From: Phormidium tenue FACHB-886
GTDB taxonomy: Bacteria; Cyanobacteriota; Cyanobacteriia; Elainellales; Elainellaceae
Reading direction: 5' to 3'
Assembly (NCBI RefSeq): GCF_014764505.1
Contig: NZ_JACXWX010000028.1
Coordinates: forward strand, 1-64,000
DNA length: 64,000 nucleotides
Shown here: positions 31,170 through 41,113 of the stretch, in pieces
How positions within the stretch are numbered: position 1 is the first letter of the stretch
How the letters are laid out: every line of letters starts with the position of its first letter
The notes under the pieces: model-generated
The model's database searches: none
The model's input: only the letters and a program-made list of their open reading frames with translations
Told to the model about the DNA's origin: nothing
Position numbers and translations under genes: made by a program

Positions 31170-33254
31170 ATGCCTGCACTCGTTGATTCTTCACTCTCCA
31201 CTGCTTTTCCTCTGACTGCCGTTGTGGGGCAAGAAGCCATTAAGCTGGCACTGCTGCTAGCAGCGATCGACCCTGGCTTAGGCGGCGTAGTAATCGCCGG
31301 ACGGCGGGGCACTGCTAAATCAGTCATGGCACGGGCAATCCATTGCCTACTGCCGCCGATCGAAGTGATCGAAGGCTCTATGTGCAACTGTGACCCTAGC
31401 CGACCCACTGAATGGGATGATGAGACGATCGAACGGCTACAGGACGGAGAATTATCTTCGATTGACGTACCCACCAAAGTCATCCCTTCGCCATTTATCC
31501 AAATTCCTCTAGGTGCGACAGAGGATCGGCTTTTAGGATCAGTGGATGTGGCGCAGTCGATCAAGCGCGGCGAAACGGTGTTCCAACCTGGACTTTTGGC
31601 GGAAGCCCATCGGGGAGTACTCTATGTCGATGAAATTAATCTGCTAGATGACCAGATTGCCAACCTGCTGCTGACTACCCTCACCGAAGGGCGCAACCAG
31701 ATCGAGCGGGAAGGCATTAGCTTTCAGCACCCCTGCAAACCTCTGCTGATCGCGACCTACAACCCCGAAGAAGGGGATTTGCGATCGCACCTGCTGGATC
31801 GAATTGCGATTGCTCTGTCTGCGGACAGCGTATTGGGCTTAGACGATCGGGTGGCAGCAGTGGAGCAGGCAACCGCCTATGCCGAGTCGCCCCAAGCATT
31901 TTTGGGGCAGTACACCGAAGAAATTGACAATTTGAAGACTCAAATCATCCTGGCGCGAGAATGGCTCAAGGATGTCCAGATTACCACAGAACAAATCGCC
32001 TATTTGGTCAACGAGGCGATCCGGGGTGGGGCGCAAGGACATCGCGCCGAATTATTTGCGGTGCGGGTTGCCAAAGCTCATGCTGCCCTGGATGGACGAA
32101 CTAGCGTCTCTGCTGAAGATTTGCGAAAAGCTGTGGAACTGGTGATCGTGCCGCGATCGACCCTGCTGCAGCCGCCCCCGGACGAAGAAATGCCTCCACA
32201 GCCGCCGCCGCCCCCCCAAGATCAGCAGCAAGACGAAAACCAGCAGGAGGAGGACGAAGAAGAGAAAGAGGAAGAGGAAGACGAGGAACCGGAGCAAGAG
32301 CCGCCCAGTGTTCCAGAAGAATTTGTGTTCGATCCGGAAGGTGTGATTCTCGATCCTTCGGTGCTGTACTTTGCCCAAATGGCAAACCGCCAAGGCAAAT
32401 CGGGCGCTCGTAGCCTGATTTACTCAGAAGATCGAGGACGATATGTCAAACCAATGCTGCCCAAAGGCAAAGCCCGTCGAATTGCCGTGGACGCTACCCT
32501 GCGCACGGCTGCCCCTTACCAGAGAGCCAGACGACAACGGTTTGAGCAAGCTCGATTACCTCAAACTGCTTCAGCTCCTACCTCTGCTGCTTCCCAAAAG
32601 CGCGTCTTTGTCGAGCAAGCCGACATCCGTGCTAAACGGCTTGCCCGCAAAGCCGGATCGCTGATCATTTTTGTGGTTGATGCATCTGGTTCAATGGCGC
32701 TGAACCGGATGAATTCTGCGAAGGGAGCTGTTTTGCGGCTGCTGACCGAGGCTTACGAGAACCGCGATCAGGTTTCGCTGATCCCATTTCGAGGCGAACA
32801 GGCAGAAGTGCTGCTGCCGCCGACACGATCGATTACTGCTGCTAAGCGCCGTCTTGAGCGGATGCCCTGTGGCGGTGGCTCTCCCTTAGCGCATGGTTTG
32901 ACGCAAGCCGTGCGTGTGGGAACGAACGCTCAAAAGTCTGGCGATATTGGTCAGGTGGTGATTGTGGCGATCACCGACGGGCGCGGCAATATTCCACTGA
33001 TGCGATCGCTGGGTGAACCGATTTTGGATGACAAAAAGCCAGATATCAAAGCGGAATTGCTTGAGATCGCGGGTAAGATCCGCATGTTGGACATGCAGCT
33101 TTTGGTGATTGACACCGAGAACAAATTTGTTTCGACGGGCTTTGCCAAAGAGCTAGCGAAGAACGCAGGCGGTAAATACTATCACCTGCCCAAAGCCACC
33201 GATCAGGCAATCGCCGCCATGACGCGGGGGGCACTACGGGATGCGTCTCGCTGA
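31170..33254 (+). CDS. chlD: magnesium chelatase subunit D
   Basis: ChlD, with ChlI and ChlH, inserts magnesium into protoporphyrin IX using ATP, the first committed step of chlorophyll synthesis. The 694-residue product has an N-terminal AAA+ domain ([16 protein letters not shown], Walker A-like [13 protein letters not shown] near residues 43-55, [10 protein letters not shown]), a Pro-rich then highly acidic linker (about residues 330-380) and a C-terminal integrin I domain with an intact MIDAS motif ([11 protein letters not shown]). The ATG at 31170 is preferred over a TTG two codons earlier. Confidence 0.95.
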   Translation: MPALVDSSLSTAFPLTAVVGQEAIKLALLLAAIDPGLGGVVIAGRRGTAKSVMARAIHCLLPPIEVIEGSMCNCDPSRPTEWDDETIERLQDGELSSIDVPTKVIPSPFIQIPLGATEDRLLGSVDVAQSIKRGETVFQPGLLAEAHRGVLYVDEINLLDDQIANLLLTTLTEGRNQIEREGISFQHPCKPLLIATYNPEEGDLRSHLLDRIAIALSADSVLGLDDRVAAVEQATAYAESPQAFLGQYTEEIDNLKTQIILAREWLKDVQITTEQIAYLVNEAIRGGAQGHRAELFAVRVAKAHAALDGRTSVSAEDLRKAVELVIVPRSTLLQPPPDEEMPPQPPPPPQDQQQDENQQEEDEEEKEEEEDEEPEQEPPSVPEEFVFDPEGVILDPSVLYFAQMANRQGKSGARSLIYSEDRGRYVKPMLPKGKARRIAVDATLRTAAPYQRARRQRFEQARLPQTASAPTSAASQKRVFVEQADIRAKRLARKAGSLIIFVVDASGSMALNRMNSAKGAVLRLLTEAYENRDQVSLIPFRGEQAEVLLPPTRSITAAKRRLERMPCGGGSPLAHGLTQAVRVGTNAQKSGDIGQVVIVAITDGRGNIPLMRSLGEPILDDKKPDIKAELLEIAGKIRMLDMQLLVIDTENKFVSTGFAKELAKNAGGKYYHLPKATDQAIAAMTRGALRDASR

Positions 33255-33268
33255 GAGTTTGCTCTACT

Positions 33269-33640
33269 CTAATACTCCCCTAGCATCTCGATCGGCTGTC
33301 GATATGCCACGATTGCAAACTGATGCTGTTGCTCTTTGAGTGCATAAAGGATGGCGTTAGAGGTTTCCTGAGAGACGACTGCCCGAATCTCTATAGGAGT
33401 CTCTACGCTAATCTCTACTTTAGTTTCTGTCGTGGTTTCTGCAGCAGTTTCGCCGCTCGTCTCAGAGGCAGTTTCCACCAGCCTTGGGTAGCGGCTTTCT
33501 CCCTGGACTGAGGAAACCGTATACCCTTTCACTTTCAAGTTTTTCAGCAAAGCAATCAAGCTATCTTTTAGCACTGCCTCAGTCACAATTGTGACTAGCA
33601 TTCCAGGTTCGACTAAAGAGGTCTGCTCAAAGTTCAGCAT
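33269..33640 (-). CDS. PII-like protein with Glu/Thr-rich loop insertion
   Basis: The 123-residue protein has the beta-alpha-beta pattern of PII-like trimers: GMLVTIVTEAVLKDSLIALLKNLKVKGYTVSSVQGESRYPR, and later AVVSQETSNAILYALKEQQHQFAIVAYRQPIEML. The exposed loop (about residues 54-83), where PII proteins bind partners, is filled by Glu-Thr-rich repeats (ETASETSGETAAETTTETK, then VEISVETPIEI). No classical PII uridylylation or phosphorylation site is recognised. It is convergent with chlD, and the SLH gene lies upstream. Ligand and partner are unknown. Confidence 0.75.
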   Translation of the reverse strand: MLNFEQTSLVEPGMLVTIVTEAVLKDSLIALLKNLKVKGYTVSSVQGESRYPRLVETASETSGETAAETTTETKVEISVETPIEIRAVVSQETSNAILYALKEQQHQFAIVAYRQPIEMLGEY

Positions 33641-33707
33641 TTTGAAATCTTGAAGGGATGACAGCTATTTTGGCTGGAAGTTAACCTACAGTCCTCAGGG
33701 TCAGTTC

Positions 33708-34754
33708 TCAGGGTTGCACGATGTAGCTAGACCCAATGGGTTCGATCTTATCCGCCGCAACAAGCGCCTGATACAGCAATGCCGAAACTTCAGCACGAGT
33801 CGTCGGTTGATTCGGATTCAGCGCTTCGGGCGCCGGATAGTTCACTACCATCCTGTTTTCGGTTGCTGCAGCAACAACAGGGACTGCCCAACCTGGAATT
33901 TGATCGCTGTCGCGGTAGCGCTCCACGATATCTGCCGGAGCAGACGGCTGAGAGAGCTGCAGCCCATTTACCAGTGATGCCAACACCTCTACCCGCGGCA
34001 TCGGCTGGTTAGGCAAGAATACGCCCTCTGGGTAGCCCTTCAAAAATCCGGTGCGGACTGAAGTATTGATTGCTGGAGATGCCCAGAAATTTGCAGGAAT
34101 ATCTTTGAAAGCGATCGGACTTTGCACCGCCTGTGGCTGAAAGATCGTCTCAATCAGCGCTGCATACTGTGCACGGCTCACGGGCTGATCGGGCTGAAAG
34201 GTACCATCTTCAAAACCTTTGATAATCCCCCGCTGCGCTAATGCTGCAATAAACGGACGCGCCCAATAATTTTGCGGCACGTCGGAAAATTCTACAGGCG
34301 ATGCCGTGGCCGAAGGTACAACTAAGACAGGCGTCGGTTCTGTTTCTGTAGTAACAGGGGGAGAGGCTGCCTCTCCGACCGGGACGGGAGCAGGGACAAC
34401 TGCCGGAGCTACCACTGTTGGAGTTGTCGGACTAGTCAGAGGGCGATCGGGTGAGCCAGGAGTCGGGCTCAAGGTTGGATCAACTACTCCAGTCTGTAGC
34501 TGCCCCTCACGCTGTGCCGAAGTAATTCCTGCCGCTTGACTTGCCGCTTCGTCGGGGGTCGTAAACAAGTCATTCAAAGGCGTAGCGGTTTCAGAAGACG
34601 GCAACAGGTTGCCTACATCAAATCCTGCCTCATTGCGACTCAATCCCCACCACAGCACAGCGCCGATCGCCCCAAACGCTACAAGCAGCGCAATAAATTC
34701 ATCAAAGCCCAGATCGCGATTTCGCCGAGGATCAGAGGGAGGCAGGTTAGTCAT
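33708..34754 (-). CDS. membrane-anchored SLH-domain protein
   Basis: The 348-residue protein has a cytoplasmic start, one transmembrane helix (FIALLVAFGAIGAVLWWGL, about residues 20-38), a Pro/Thr/Val-rich linker (about 60-150) and three S-layer homology repeats: VPQNYWARPFIAALAQRG..FEDGTFQPDQPVSRAQYA, a second with FWASPAINTSVRTGFLKGYPEGVF, and a third ending PTTRAEVSALLYQAL. SLH domains bind peptidoglycan-linked polymers, so the protein probably bridges inner membrane and wall. In cyanobacteria such short SLH proteins are common; exact role unknown. Confidence 0.87.
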   Translation of the reverse strand: MTNLPPSDPRRNRDLGFDEFIALLVAFGAIGAVLWWGLSRNEAGFDVGNLLPSSETATPLNDLFTTPDEAASQAAGITSAQREGQLQTGVVDPTLSPTPGSPDRPLTSPTTPTVVAPAVVPAPVPVGEAASPPVTTETEPTPVLVVPSATASPVEFSDVPQNYWARPFIAALAQRGIIKGFEDGTFQPDQPVSRAQYAALIETIFQPQAVQSPIAFKDIPANFWASPAINTSVRTGFLKGYPEGVFLPNQPMPRVEVLASLVNGLQLSQPSAPADIVERYRDSDQIPGWAVPVVAAATENRMVVNYPAPEALNPNQPTTRAEVSALLYQALVAADKIEPIGSSYIVQP

Positions 34755-34859
34755 CGTAGTATTCCTGATCGGTAATTACCCTGACAAGCAATAGTGTAGT
34801 ACAAGAAAGTTTTTAGCGCTGATTTTCTACGCTACTGAATAAATTAACTGAACACTTAA

Positions 34860-34905
34860 GGGACGTTTTTTAGGCATAGCCCTAAGAGCACCCGAAAAAC
34901 GTCCC
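34860..34905. repeat. hairpin between SLH and malQ genes
   Basis: GGGACGTTTTTTAGG and its near complement (CCGAAAAACGTCCC) form a stem with a smaller inner stem. It lies just past the malQ stop on the minus strand and may terminate malQ or be a palindromic repeat. Confidence 0.5.
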
Positions 34906-34911
34906 CTAGCT

Positions 34912-36426
34912 CTAGCGGCTATACAACCGGGTCATCTGCAGCAGCCGATCGCTCACCGCCTGACTTAGTAGTTCAGTCGTTGTAAATCGCCAGCGCCACT
35001 GCCCTTCGTTAATGCTGGGGTCATTCATGCGAGCGCGTCCATCCAGTCCCAAAATATCTTGCAGCGGCAGGATTGCCAGATCCGCTACTGAGGACAGCGA
35101 CAGCCGAATTAGCTCCCAGTGCAGCTCTGAAATTTCATCGAGAGAGGCATAGCCCAAGTAAGTTGCAAGATGCCACTTCTCGGCATCGGTTGCCGTTTTC
35201 CACCAGCCGATCGCCGTATTGTTGTCGTGGGTGCCCGGATAGACGACGCTGTTGTGAATGTAATGATGGGGTAGATAGGGATTGTCTGCACCCCCACCAA
35301 AGGCAAACTGCAGAATCCGCATTCCTGGGAACTGGAAGCGATCGCGCAGTGCCTCGACTTCTGGAGTAATGATGCCAAGGTCTTCTGCCATTACGGGCAG
35401 GCTCCCTAAAGAAGCGCCCAGCGCTTCAAAGAATTTGGCATCCGGACCTTTGATCCATTCGCCATTCATGGCGGTAGTTTCGCCTGCCGGCACTTGCCAA
35501 TAAGCTTCAAAGCCGCGGAAGTGGTCAATCCGGACAATATCGACATACAGCAGTGTCGCTTTGAAACGGTTCACCCACCACAGAAAATCAGTTTGCGCTA
35601 GCTTGTCCCAGTCATAAACCGGGTTGCCCCAAAGCTGTCCCGTAGCGCTGAAATAGTCGGGTGGCACTCCTGCCATGAATGCTGGATCGTAGGTTTCGGG
35701 GTTGAGCTTAAAACTCTCCGGGCTCGCCCACACATCAGCGCTATTGTGGCAGACATAGATCGAGACATCACCCACTATTAAAATATTCTTGCCGTTTGCA
35801 TAGGCGCGCAGAGCTGCCCACTGGCTAAAAAACTTGAATTGGAGAAACTTGTGAAACCGAATGGAGTCCTGCAGCTGTTCAGCTGCCTGCTGCAGCGCTG
35901 CTGGCTCGCGGCGAGCGATCGCCCTATCCCACTGATTCCAAGGCTTGTAGTCGTTTGCTTCTAACAGCGCCATAAACAGCACAAAATCCTCTAGCCACCA
36001 GGATTGCGCTTGACAAAACTCGTTAAAGTCTGGCGGTGATTGGAAGCGATCGAACGCCTGCCGCAGAAATTTGAACTTGTGTGGAATCACCTGGTCAAAC
36101 TGGACTCGTCCATAGCCTGCCTCAGAACCTGACTCAGAGCTTGTCCCTAGCGGTGGTATCAGATCTGCACTGTCAAGCAGACCTTCTTCAGCAAGCCGAT
36201 CAAGACTAATCAGCAGGGGGTTTCCGGCGAAGGTGCTAAAGTTCATGATGTAGGGTGAATGCTCATAGCCCGTAGGACCCAGAGGCAACACCTGCCAGAG
36301 CCGCTGACCGCTCCGCTCCAGAAAATCAACAAATTCGTAAGCAGACTGACCCAAATCGCCAATCCCAAAGCGGCTTGGGAGACAAGTCGGATGCAGCAAA
36401 ACCCCGCTAGCCCGTTGAAAAGTCAC
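34912..36426 (-). CDS. malQ: 4-alpha-glucanotransferase (amylomaltase)
   Basis: MalQ moves alpha-1,4-glucan segments between maltodextrins and takes part in glycogen breakdown. The 504-residue product is a GH77 enzyme: GVLLHPTCLPSRFGIGDLG at the start, WQVLPLGPTGYEHSPY, the nucleophile region VDIVRIDHFRGFEAYW, the acid/base region PVMAEDLGIITPEVEAL and YPGTHDNNTAIGWW. Its divergent neighbour is a trehalose synthase-maltokinase fusion, so the region handles maltose, trehalose and glycogen. The 850-base spacer between them holds two palindromes and probably both promoters. Confidence 0.95.
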   Translation of the reverse strand: MTFQRASGVLLHPTCLPSRFGIGDLGQSAYEFVDFLERSGQRLWQVLPLGPTGYEHSPYIMNFSTFAGNPLLISLDRLAEEGLLDSADLIPPLGTSSESGSEAGYGRVQFDQVIPHKFKFLRQAFDRFQSPPDFNEFCQAQSWWLEDFVLFMALLEANDYKPWNQWDRAIARREPAALQQAAEQLQDSIRFHKFLQFKFFSQWAALRAYANGKNILIVGDVSIYVCHNSADVWASPESFKLNPETYDPAFMAGVPPDYFSATGQLWGNPVYDWDKLAQTDFLWWVNRFKATLLYVDIVRIDHFRGFEAYWQVPAGETTAMNGEWIKGPDAKFFEALGASLGSLPVMAEDLGIITPEVEALRDRFQFPGMRILQFAFGGGADNPYLPHHYIHNSVVYPGTHDNNTAIGWWKTATDAEKWHLATYLGYASLDEISELHWELIRLSLSSVADLAILPLQDILGLDGRARMNDPSINEGQWRWRFTTTELLSQAVSDRLLQMTRLYSR

Positions 36427-36497
36427 AATAAACCCCAGAAACGACAGAGAGAACTAAGCCAAACTCAAGAGTTTCTAACTTTAGAAGCTCTAAAGAG

Positions 36498-36550
36498 GGC
36501 ACTTTGCAGCATTTCCAAAAACAGCCAGTTTTGAGGGATCGCAAAGTGCC
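36498..36550. repeat. inverted repeat upstream of malQ
   Basis: GGCACTTTGC (36498-36507) and GCAAAGTGCC (36541-36550) are exact complements 33 bases apart, with a smaller inverted segment (CCAAAAAC.../...GTTTT) between. It is about 70 bases before the malQ start on the minus strand, in its likely leader. Confidence 0.45.
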
Positions 36551-36662
36551 ATACACAACCTTAAAGGAGGCAGTGAAAAGCAGGCAATCCAAACGCCTGC
36601 TTATAGGTTAACGAATAGTTTTATTTACACAAAAATTTATATAGCGATCCTATTTGAGTTGT

Positions 36663-36723
36663 GAAATGGTTTGATGAGAGGTGGGGCGGGCTAAGCCCGC
36701 CCCACCTCTCATCAAACCATTTC
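36663..36723. repeat. perfect 29-bp hairpin of a dispersed family
   Basis: Arms of 29 bases (36663-36691 and 36695-36723) match exactly around a TAA loop, beginning GAAATGGTTTG and with a GC-rich core. The same left flank (CGATCCTATTT-AGTTGTGAAATG) and arm sequence recur in a decayed copy at 48.4 kb, so this is a repeat family and not only a terminator. Confidence 0.7.
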
Positions 36724-37276
36724 GAGCCGATATATGAATCGCTAAAGCAAACAAATAGCGAACAAACTTAGCCAGTGTCATCCTATGTTGACAATCTGCA
36801 ATGACAGCTTAATTAGAACGGTTCAATTGGAATAGCAATCTTTTTGTCCGAATATGCCCGTAAACGCTTGACAAAGCGAAGGCATAGCAGACTGAAGAAA
36901 TAAAAGTAAGTATAGAAACGATCGAAATTAATAAATCGCTACAGGGAAATGCAAAAATGCTACCAGATACCGATATCAAGAACCCTGGTCAACTTAGCAT
37001 AAATGCCTCCTAGTATAGATGACACCTACTAATAAATTTCAATTTACAAAGATAAAGTAAAGGTTACAGCGGCAGCCAGATAGACATAAATTATTTCTTT
37101 AGAATGATGACGGCTTCTCATATAAAGTGTTTGGGCGATCTAATTCCATACTCTGTTTCCCAAACGCGATCGTTTCTGTAAAACTGGGATTTGTGAAACT
37201 GCAAATTATTACCTGAAGGCTGTGTCCGCTACTTCATTGCTGCTGATTTAATCCAGGACGCTGAGTGATAGAACCC
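36724..37276. other. AT-rich spacer upstream of treS
   Basis: No gene or RNA was seen in these 553 bases. They are more AT-rich than their surroundings and probably include the treS promoter; no box pair stood out enough to be called. Confidence 0.4.
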
Positions 37277-40200
37277 ATGCAAAAGTCAACTCTAAACGAT
37301 GATCCGCTTTGGTTTAAAGATGCCATCATTTACGAAGTGCCCGTCAAAGCCTTTGCCGATAGCGATACAGATGGCATTGGTGATTTTCGGGGACTCATCG
37401 AAAAGCTAGACTACATCCAGGACTTGGGTGTCACCGCCATCTGGATCTTGCCCTTTTTCCCATCACCCCTGCGGGACGACGGGTATGACATTGCTGATTA
37501 TGTCAGCGTCAATCCTATCTACGGCAACCTAGAGGATTTTCAAGCACTTCTAGATGCTGCCCATTTGCGCGGCATTCGCGTGATCATTGAGCTAATTATC
37601 AACCACACCTCTGATCAGCATCCCTGGTTCCAGCGGGCACGCAGAGCGCCAGCAGACAGCAGCGAGCGCAATTTCTACGTCTGGAGCGATTCGCCCAATA
37701 AATACAGAGGCGTACGGATCATCTTCAAGGACTTTGAAGCCTCCAACTGGACATGGGATCCGGTGGCGCAAGCCTATTATTGGCATCGCTTCTACTCGCA
37801 CCAGCCTGACCTCAACTACGAACATCCAGAGCTGCAACAAGCCGTCTTTGATGTGGTGGATTTTTGGCTCAATATGGGCGTGGATGGACTGCGGATGGAC
37901 GCTGTGCCCTATCTCTATGAGCAGGAAGGGACAAACTGTGAAAACCTGCCCAGAACTCACGCCTTTCTGCAGAAGCTCCGCGCTCACGTGGATGCAAACT
38001 TTCCCAACCGCATGCTGCTAGCAGAAGCAAACCAGTGGCCTGAAGATGCAGCGGCTTACTACGGGCAGGGCAACGAATGCCACATGAATTTCCACTTCCC
38101 ATTGATGCCGCGTCTGTTCATGTCGCTGCAGATGGAAGACAGTTTCCCAATTCTAGATATTCTCCAGCAGACACCGCAAATTCCTGACAACTGCCAGTGG
38201 GCGCTGTTCTTGCGGAACCACGACGAGCTAACGCTGGAAATGGTCAGCGACGAAGATCGAGACTATATGTATCGCGTGTACGCTCAAGATCCACAGGCGC
38301 GAATCAACCTAGGAATTCGACGTCGATTGGCGCCGCTCTTGGGCAACAACCGCCGTCGCATTGAACTGCTCAATAGTCTGCTGCTGTCGCTGCCGGGAAC
38401 ACCCGTACTGTACTACGGGGACGAGATTGGCATGGGCGATAACTTCTATTTGGGCGATCGTAATGGCGTCCGCACTCCCATGCAGTGGAGTGCCGATCGC
38501 AATGCCGGCTTTAGCCGTGCCAATCCTCAAAAGCTATTTCTGCCCACAATCGTTGACCCTGAATATCACTATGAAACGGTGAACGTAGAGGCACAACGAG
38601 CTAACCCTAGCTCTCTTTGGTGGTGGATGAAGCGGCTGATGGCAATTCGCAGTCGCTACAAAGCCTTTGGGCGTGGCACGTTTGAGCTGCTGTATCCAGA
38701 AAACCGCAAAGTTCTAACGTTTATACGCACTTACGAGGGAGAACACATCCTAGTCATAGCAAATCTATCTCGGTTTGTGCAGGCGGTGGAGCTGGACTTA
38801 ACTGCGTTCAAGGGTGCAACTCCCGTTGAAATCTTTGGACGAACTGCGTTTCCCACAATTGGGGAAACGCCATATTTTCTCAGTATTGGTCCTCATGCTT
38901 TCTTCTGGTTCACACTACAGTATCAGACGAGTAACCTGGTCGCATCAACACCGAGACAGCTATTCACAGTTACGGTAGGCGAAAGTTGGCAAGAGGTGTA
39001 CACTCGCCCGGAAATTAAGAAGGCACTGGAGGCGCTGTTGCCCGATTATATGCAGCACTGTCGCTGGTTTAATAGCCGGGGTAGAGTGACTCAATCGGTG
39101 CATATTGAAGACGCAGTTCCAGTAGAATCCACACCGCAAAGACATTTCACAGACATATCTGCAACAACACCTGCGATCCCCAATGCCTACAATTTGGTGC
39201 TAATCCGGGTGGACTACATTGAGGGCATTTCAGATACATATATCTTGCCGATCGCCTATGCAGAAGGCATTGACCCCAATAGTCCTGCTAACCCTTATGG
39301 AGAGGCAACAATCGCCTACCTCCAGGGTAAAAACAGTGCAGGTATCTTGTTTGATGCTCTGGCAGATAAAGACTTTTTGACTGTTTCCCTAGAAGCGATC
39401 GCCCACAAGCTCCGCTTCAAAAGCAGCGGCGGCGAGCTGACGGCAACGCGAACGGATGTGTTTGAAAAGATCTGGCAGGATGCTGAACTGCCAACTCATT
39501 CAGCTGTCAGCAATGCTCAAGTATCAATGGAGCCACATCTGCTCCGCCAAGAGTGTAGCAATGCGTTGGCAATCTACGGCGATCGCTTTGTTCTCAAGCT
39601 GTTTCGTAAGGTCGAGGAATGCATCAATTCAGACCTAGAAGTCGGTCATTTCCTCACTCAACTGTCGCAAAAAGACCCAGCGCTGGTCGATCACATTGCC
39701 CCTGTAGCAGGCTTCCTAGAGTATCGCCGCAAGGGCTCCGACCCGATGACAGTCGGTATCTTACAAAAATACATATCCGATACGCGGGATGGATGGTCAT
39801 TCACGTTAGATAGCCTGCGGGATGGGTTTGAGAAGGTGTTGACCACAGCGATCGATATCAACGAAATCTCACTGCCGCCTTCTAAGTTGGCATCAGCGCT
39901 GACCGTGGAAGTACCCCAGATGGCATATGCAATTATGGGCGCATTCCTAACTTCTATAGAGCTGTTGGGTCAGCGTACCGCTGAACTGCATTTGGCGCTA
40001 ACCTCTGACACAGTAGATCCTCACTTCGCCCCTGAAGAGTTTTCGTCGTTCTACCAGCGCTCGATCTATCAGTACATGCGAAATCAGGCAGGGCAGACGT
40101 TGCTGCTGCTGAAGAAGCATCTAAATCAAATCCCCAGCGATCTCCAGCCTCACGCTCGGTTAATTTTGAACCAGCGCGAGCATTTGTTGGGGCGGTTTAA

Positions 40201-40711
40201 GCTATTGGTGGATCAGCCGATCACAGCGATGCGAGCGCGTTGCCATGGCAACTATCACCTGGAAGAAGTGCTGTACACGGGCAAAGATTTCGTCATCATT
40301 GATTTTGAGGGCGAACCCAACCGCCCTCTCAGTGAACGACGCATGAAGCGATCGCCCCTACGGGATGTGGCAGCCATGCTGCAATCTTTCTACTATGCTT
40401 GCCGAGTGGCACTGCGACGGGAAGAAGAAAGCGGCATGATTCGACCGGAAAATCTAGAACTGATGGAGCAGTGGGCACAGTTCTTCCACAGTTGGATTAG
40501 TTTGGTCTTTCTCAAGCAGTACTTGGCGACTACCAATGGGGCAGCCTTTTTGCCCAAGACAACGCTAGAGCTGCAGATTCTGCTCGATGCCTACTTGCTA
40601 GAAAAAGCAGTATACGAGCTAGGATATGAGCTAACCCATCGTCCAGACTTGATAGAAGTTCCACTGCTGCGAATCCTGGAACTGCTAGAAGCTTCTAGAT
40701 CAGTCTATTAA
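37277..40711 (+). CDS. treS: trehalose synthase (maltose alpha-glucosyltransferase) fused to maltokinase
   Basis: The N-terminal half (about residues 1-560) is a GH13 trehalose synthase that interconverts maltose and trehalose: FKDAIIYEVPVKAFADSDTDGIGDF, the nucleophile aspartate in GVDGLRMDAVPYL, the acid/base glutamate in LLAEANQWPED, and FLRNHDELTLEM. The C-terminal half (about 580-1120) is a maltokinase-like domain with HGNYHLEEVLYTGKDFVIIDFEGEP, the kinase catalytic and metal-binding motifs. Fused TreS-Mak turns trehalose via maltose into maltose-1-phosphate, feeding glycogen-like glucans. ATG 37277 is preferred; a GTG four codons earlier is possible. The length (1144 residues) suits the fusion type. 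A strong hairpin follows. Confidence 0.93.
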   Translation: MQKSTLNDDPLWFKDAIIYEVPVKAFADSDTDGIGDFRGLIEKLDYIQDLGVTAIWILPFFPSPLRDDGYDIADYVSVNPIYGNLEDFQALLDAAHLRGIRVIIELIINHTSDQHPWFQRARRAPADSSERNFYVWSDSPNKYRGVRIIFKDFEASNWTWDPVAQAYYWHRFYSHQPDLNYEHPELQQAVFDVVDFWLNMGVDGLRMDAVPYLYEQEGTNCENLPRTHAFLQKLRAHVDANFPNRMLLAEANQWPEDAAAYYGQGNECHMNFHFPLMPRLFMSLQMEDSFPILDILQQTPQIPDNCQWALFLRNHDELTLEMVSDEDRDYMYRVYAQDPQARINLGIRRRLAPLLGNNRRRIELLNSLLLSLPGTPVLYYGDEIGMGDNFYLGDRNGVRTPMQWSADRNAGFSRANPQKLFLPTIVDPEYHYETVNVEAQRANPSSLWWWMKRLMAIRSRYKAFGRGTFELLYPENRKVLTFIRTYEGEHILVIANLSRFVQAVELDLTAFKGATPVEIFGRTAFPTIGETPYFLSIGPHAFFWFTLQYQTSNLVASTPRQLFTVTVGESWQEVYTRPEIKKALEALLPDYMQHCRWFNSRGRVTQSVHIEDAVPVESTPQRHFTDISATTPAIPNAYNLVLIRVDYIEGISDTYILPIAYAEGIDPNSPANPYGEATIAYLQGKNSAGILFDALADKDFLTVSLEAIAHKLRFKSSGGELTATRTDVFEKIWQDAELPTHSAVSNAQVSMEPHLLRQECSNALAIYGDRFVLKLFRKVEECINSDLEVGHFLTQLSQKDPALVDHIAPVAGFLEYRRKGSDPMTVGILQKYISDTRDGWSFTLDSLRDGFEKVLTTAIDINEISLPPSKLASALTVEVPQMAYAIMGAFLTSIELLGQRTAELHLALTSDTVDPHFAPEEFSSFYQRSIYQYMRNQAGQTLLLLKKHLNQIPSDLQPHARLILNQREHLLGRFKLLVDQPITAMRARCHGNYHLEEVLYTGKDFVIIDFEGEPNRPLSERRMKRSPLRDVAAMLQSFYYACRVALRREEESGMIRPENLELMEQWAQFFHSWISLVFLKQYLATTNGAAFLPKTTLELQILLDAYLLEKAVYELGYELTHRPDLIEVPLLRILELLEASRSVY

Positions 40712-40719
40712 CGCCAAAG

Positions 40720-40742
40720 GAGGAGCGGCTCTGCCGCTCCTC
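40720..40742 (+). terminator. hairpin after treS
   Basis: GAGGAGCGGC and its exact complement flank a TCT loop, 9 bases after the treS stop. It is also 36 bases past the azlD stop on the other strand, so it may serve both. Confidence 0.7.
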
Positions 40743-40777
40743 TCGATTATTTCAGGCAATTGAAGATTGTTTCTGAC

Positions 40778-41113
40778 TCAATGCATTCCATTGCTCAGCG
40801 CTAATAAACCCTGCCATCCAAAAAACGTCAGCATTCCGATCACGATCGTCAACAGTAGATTTTGCCGCCAAAACCCAATCAGTACTGCTACAATTGCCCC
40901 AATTAACCGTGCGTTGGTGTGGCTCAAGTTGATTTCACCGGTTGGCATCAGCACTGCAGGCACAACAATCGCTGTCAGCACCACAGGCGGTACATAGCTC
41001 AAGGACTGAAGAAACTGTGGCGAAAGCCTAAACCGCCCACTCATTGCCAAGATTGGATAGCGAATCAAAAAAGTAACGATCGCCATACCACCAATTAGCA
41101 TTACTTCATCCAT
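40778..41113 (-). CDS. azlD: branched-chain amino acid exporter small subunit AzlD
   Basis: This 111-residue membrane protein has four hydrophobic segments and the AzlD pattern [22 protein letters not shown] ... [20 protein letters not shown]. With AzlC it exports branched-chain amino acids or analogues. It overlaps the azlC stop by 8 bases, so the two are co-translated. Confidence 0.9.
   Translation of the reverse strand: MDEVMLIGGMAIVTFLIRYPILAMSGRFRLSPQFLQSLSYVPPVVLTAIVVPAVLMPTGEINLSHTNARLIGAIVAVLIGFWRQNLLLTIVIGMLTFFGWQGLLALSNGMH

Noticed and set aside
32052-32393. Hydrophobic Leu/Phe-rich minus-strand ORF inside chlD
   Set aside because: The apparent membrane helices are the complement of the GAA/GAG-rich acidic linker of ChlD.
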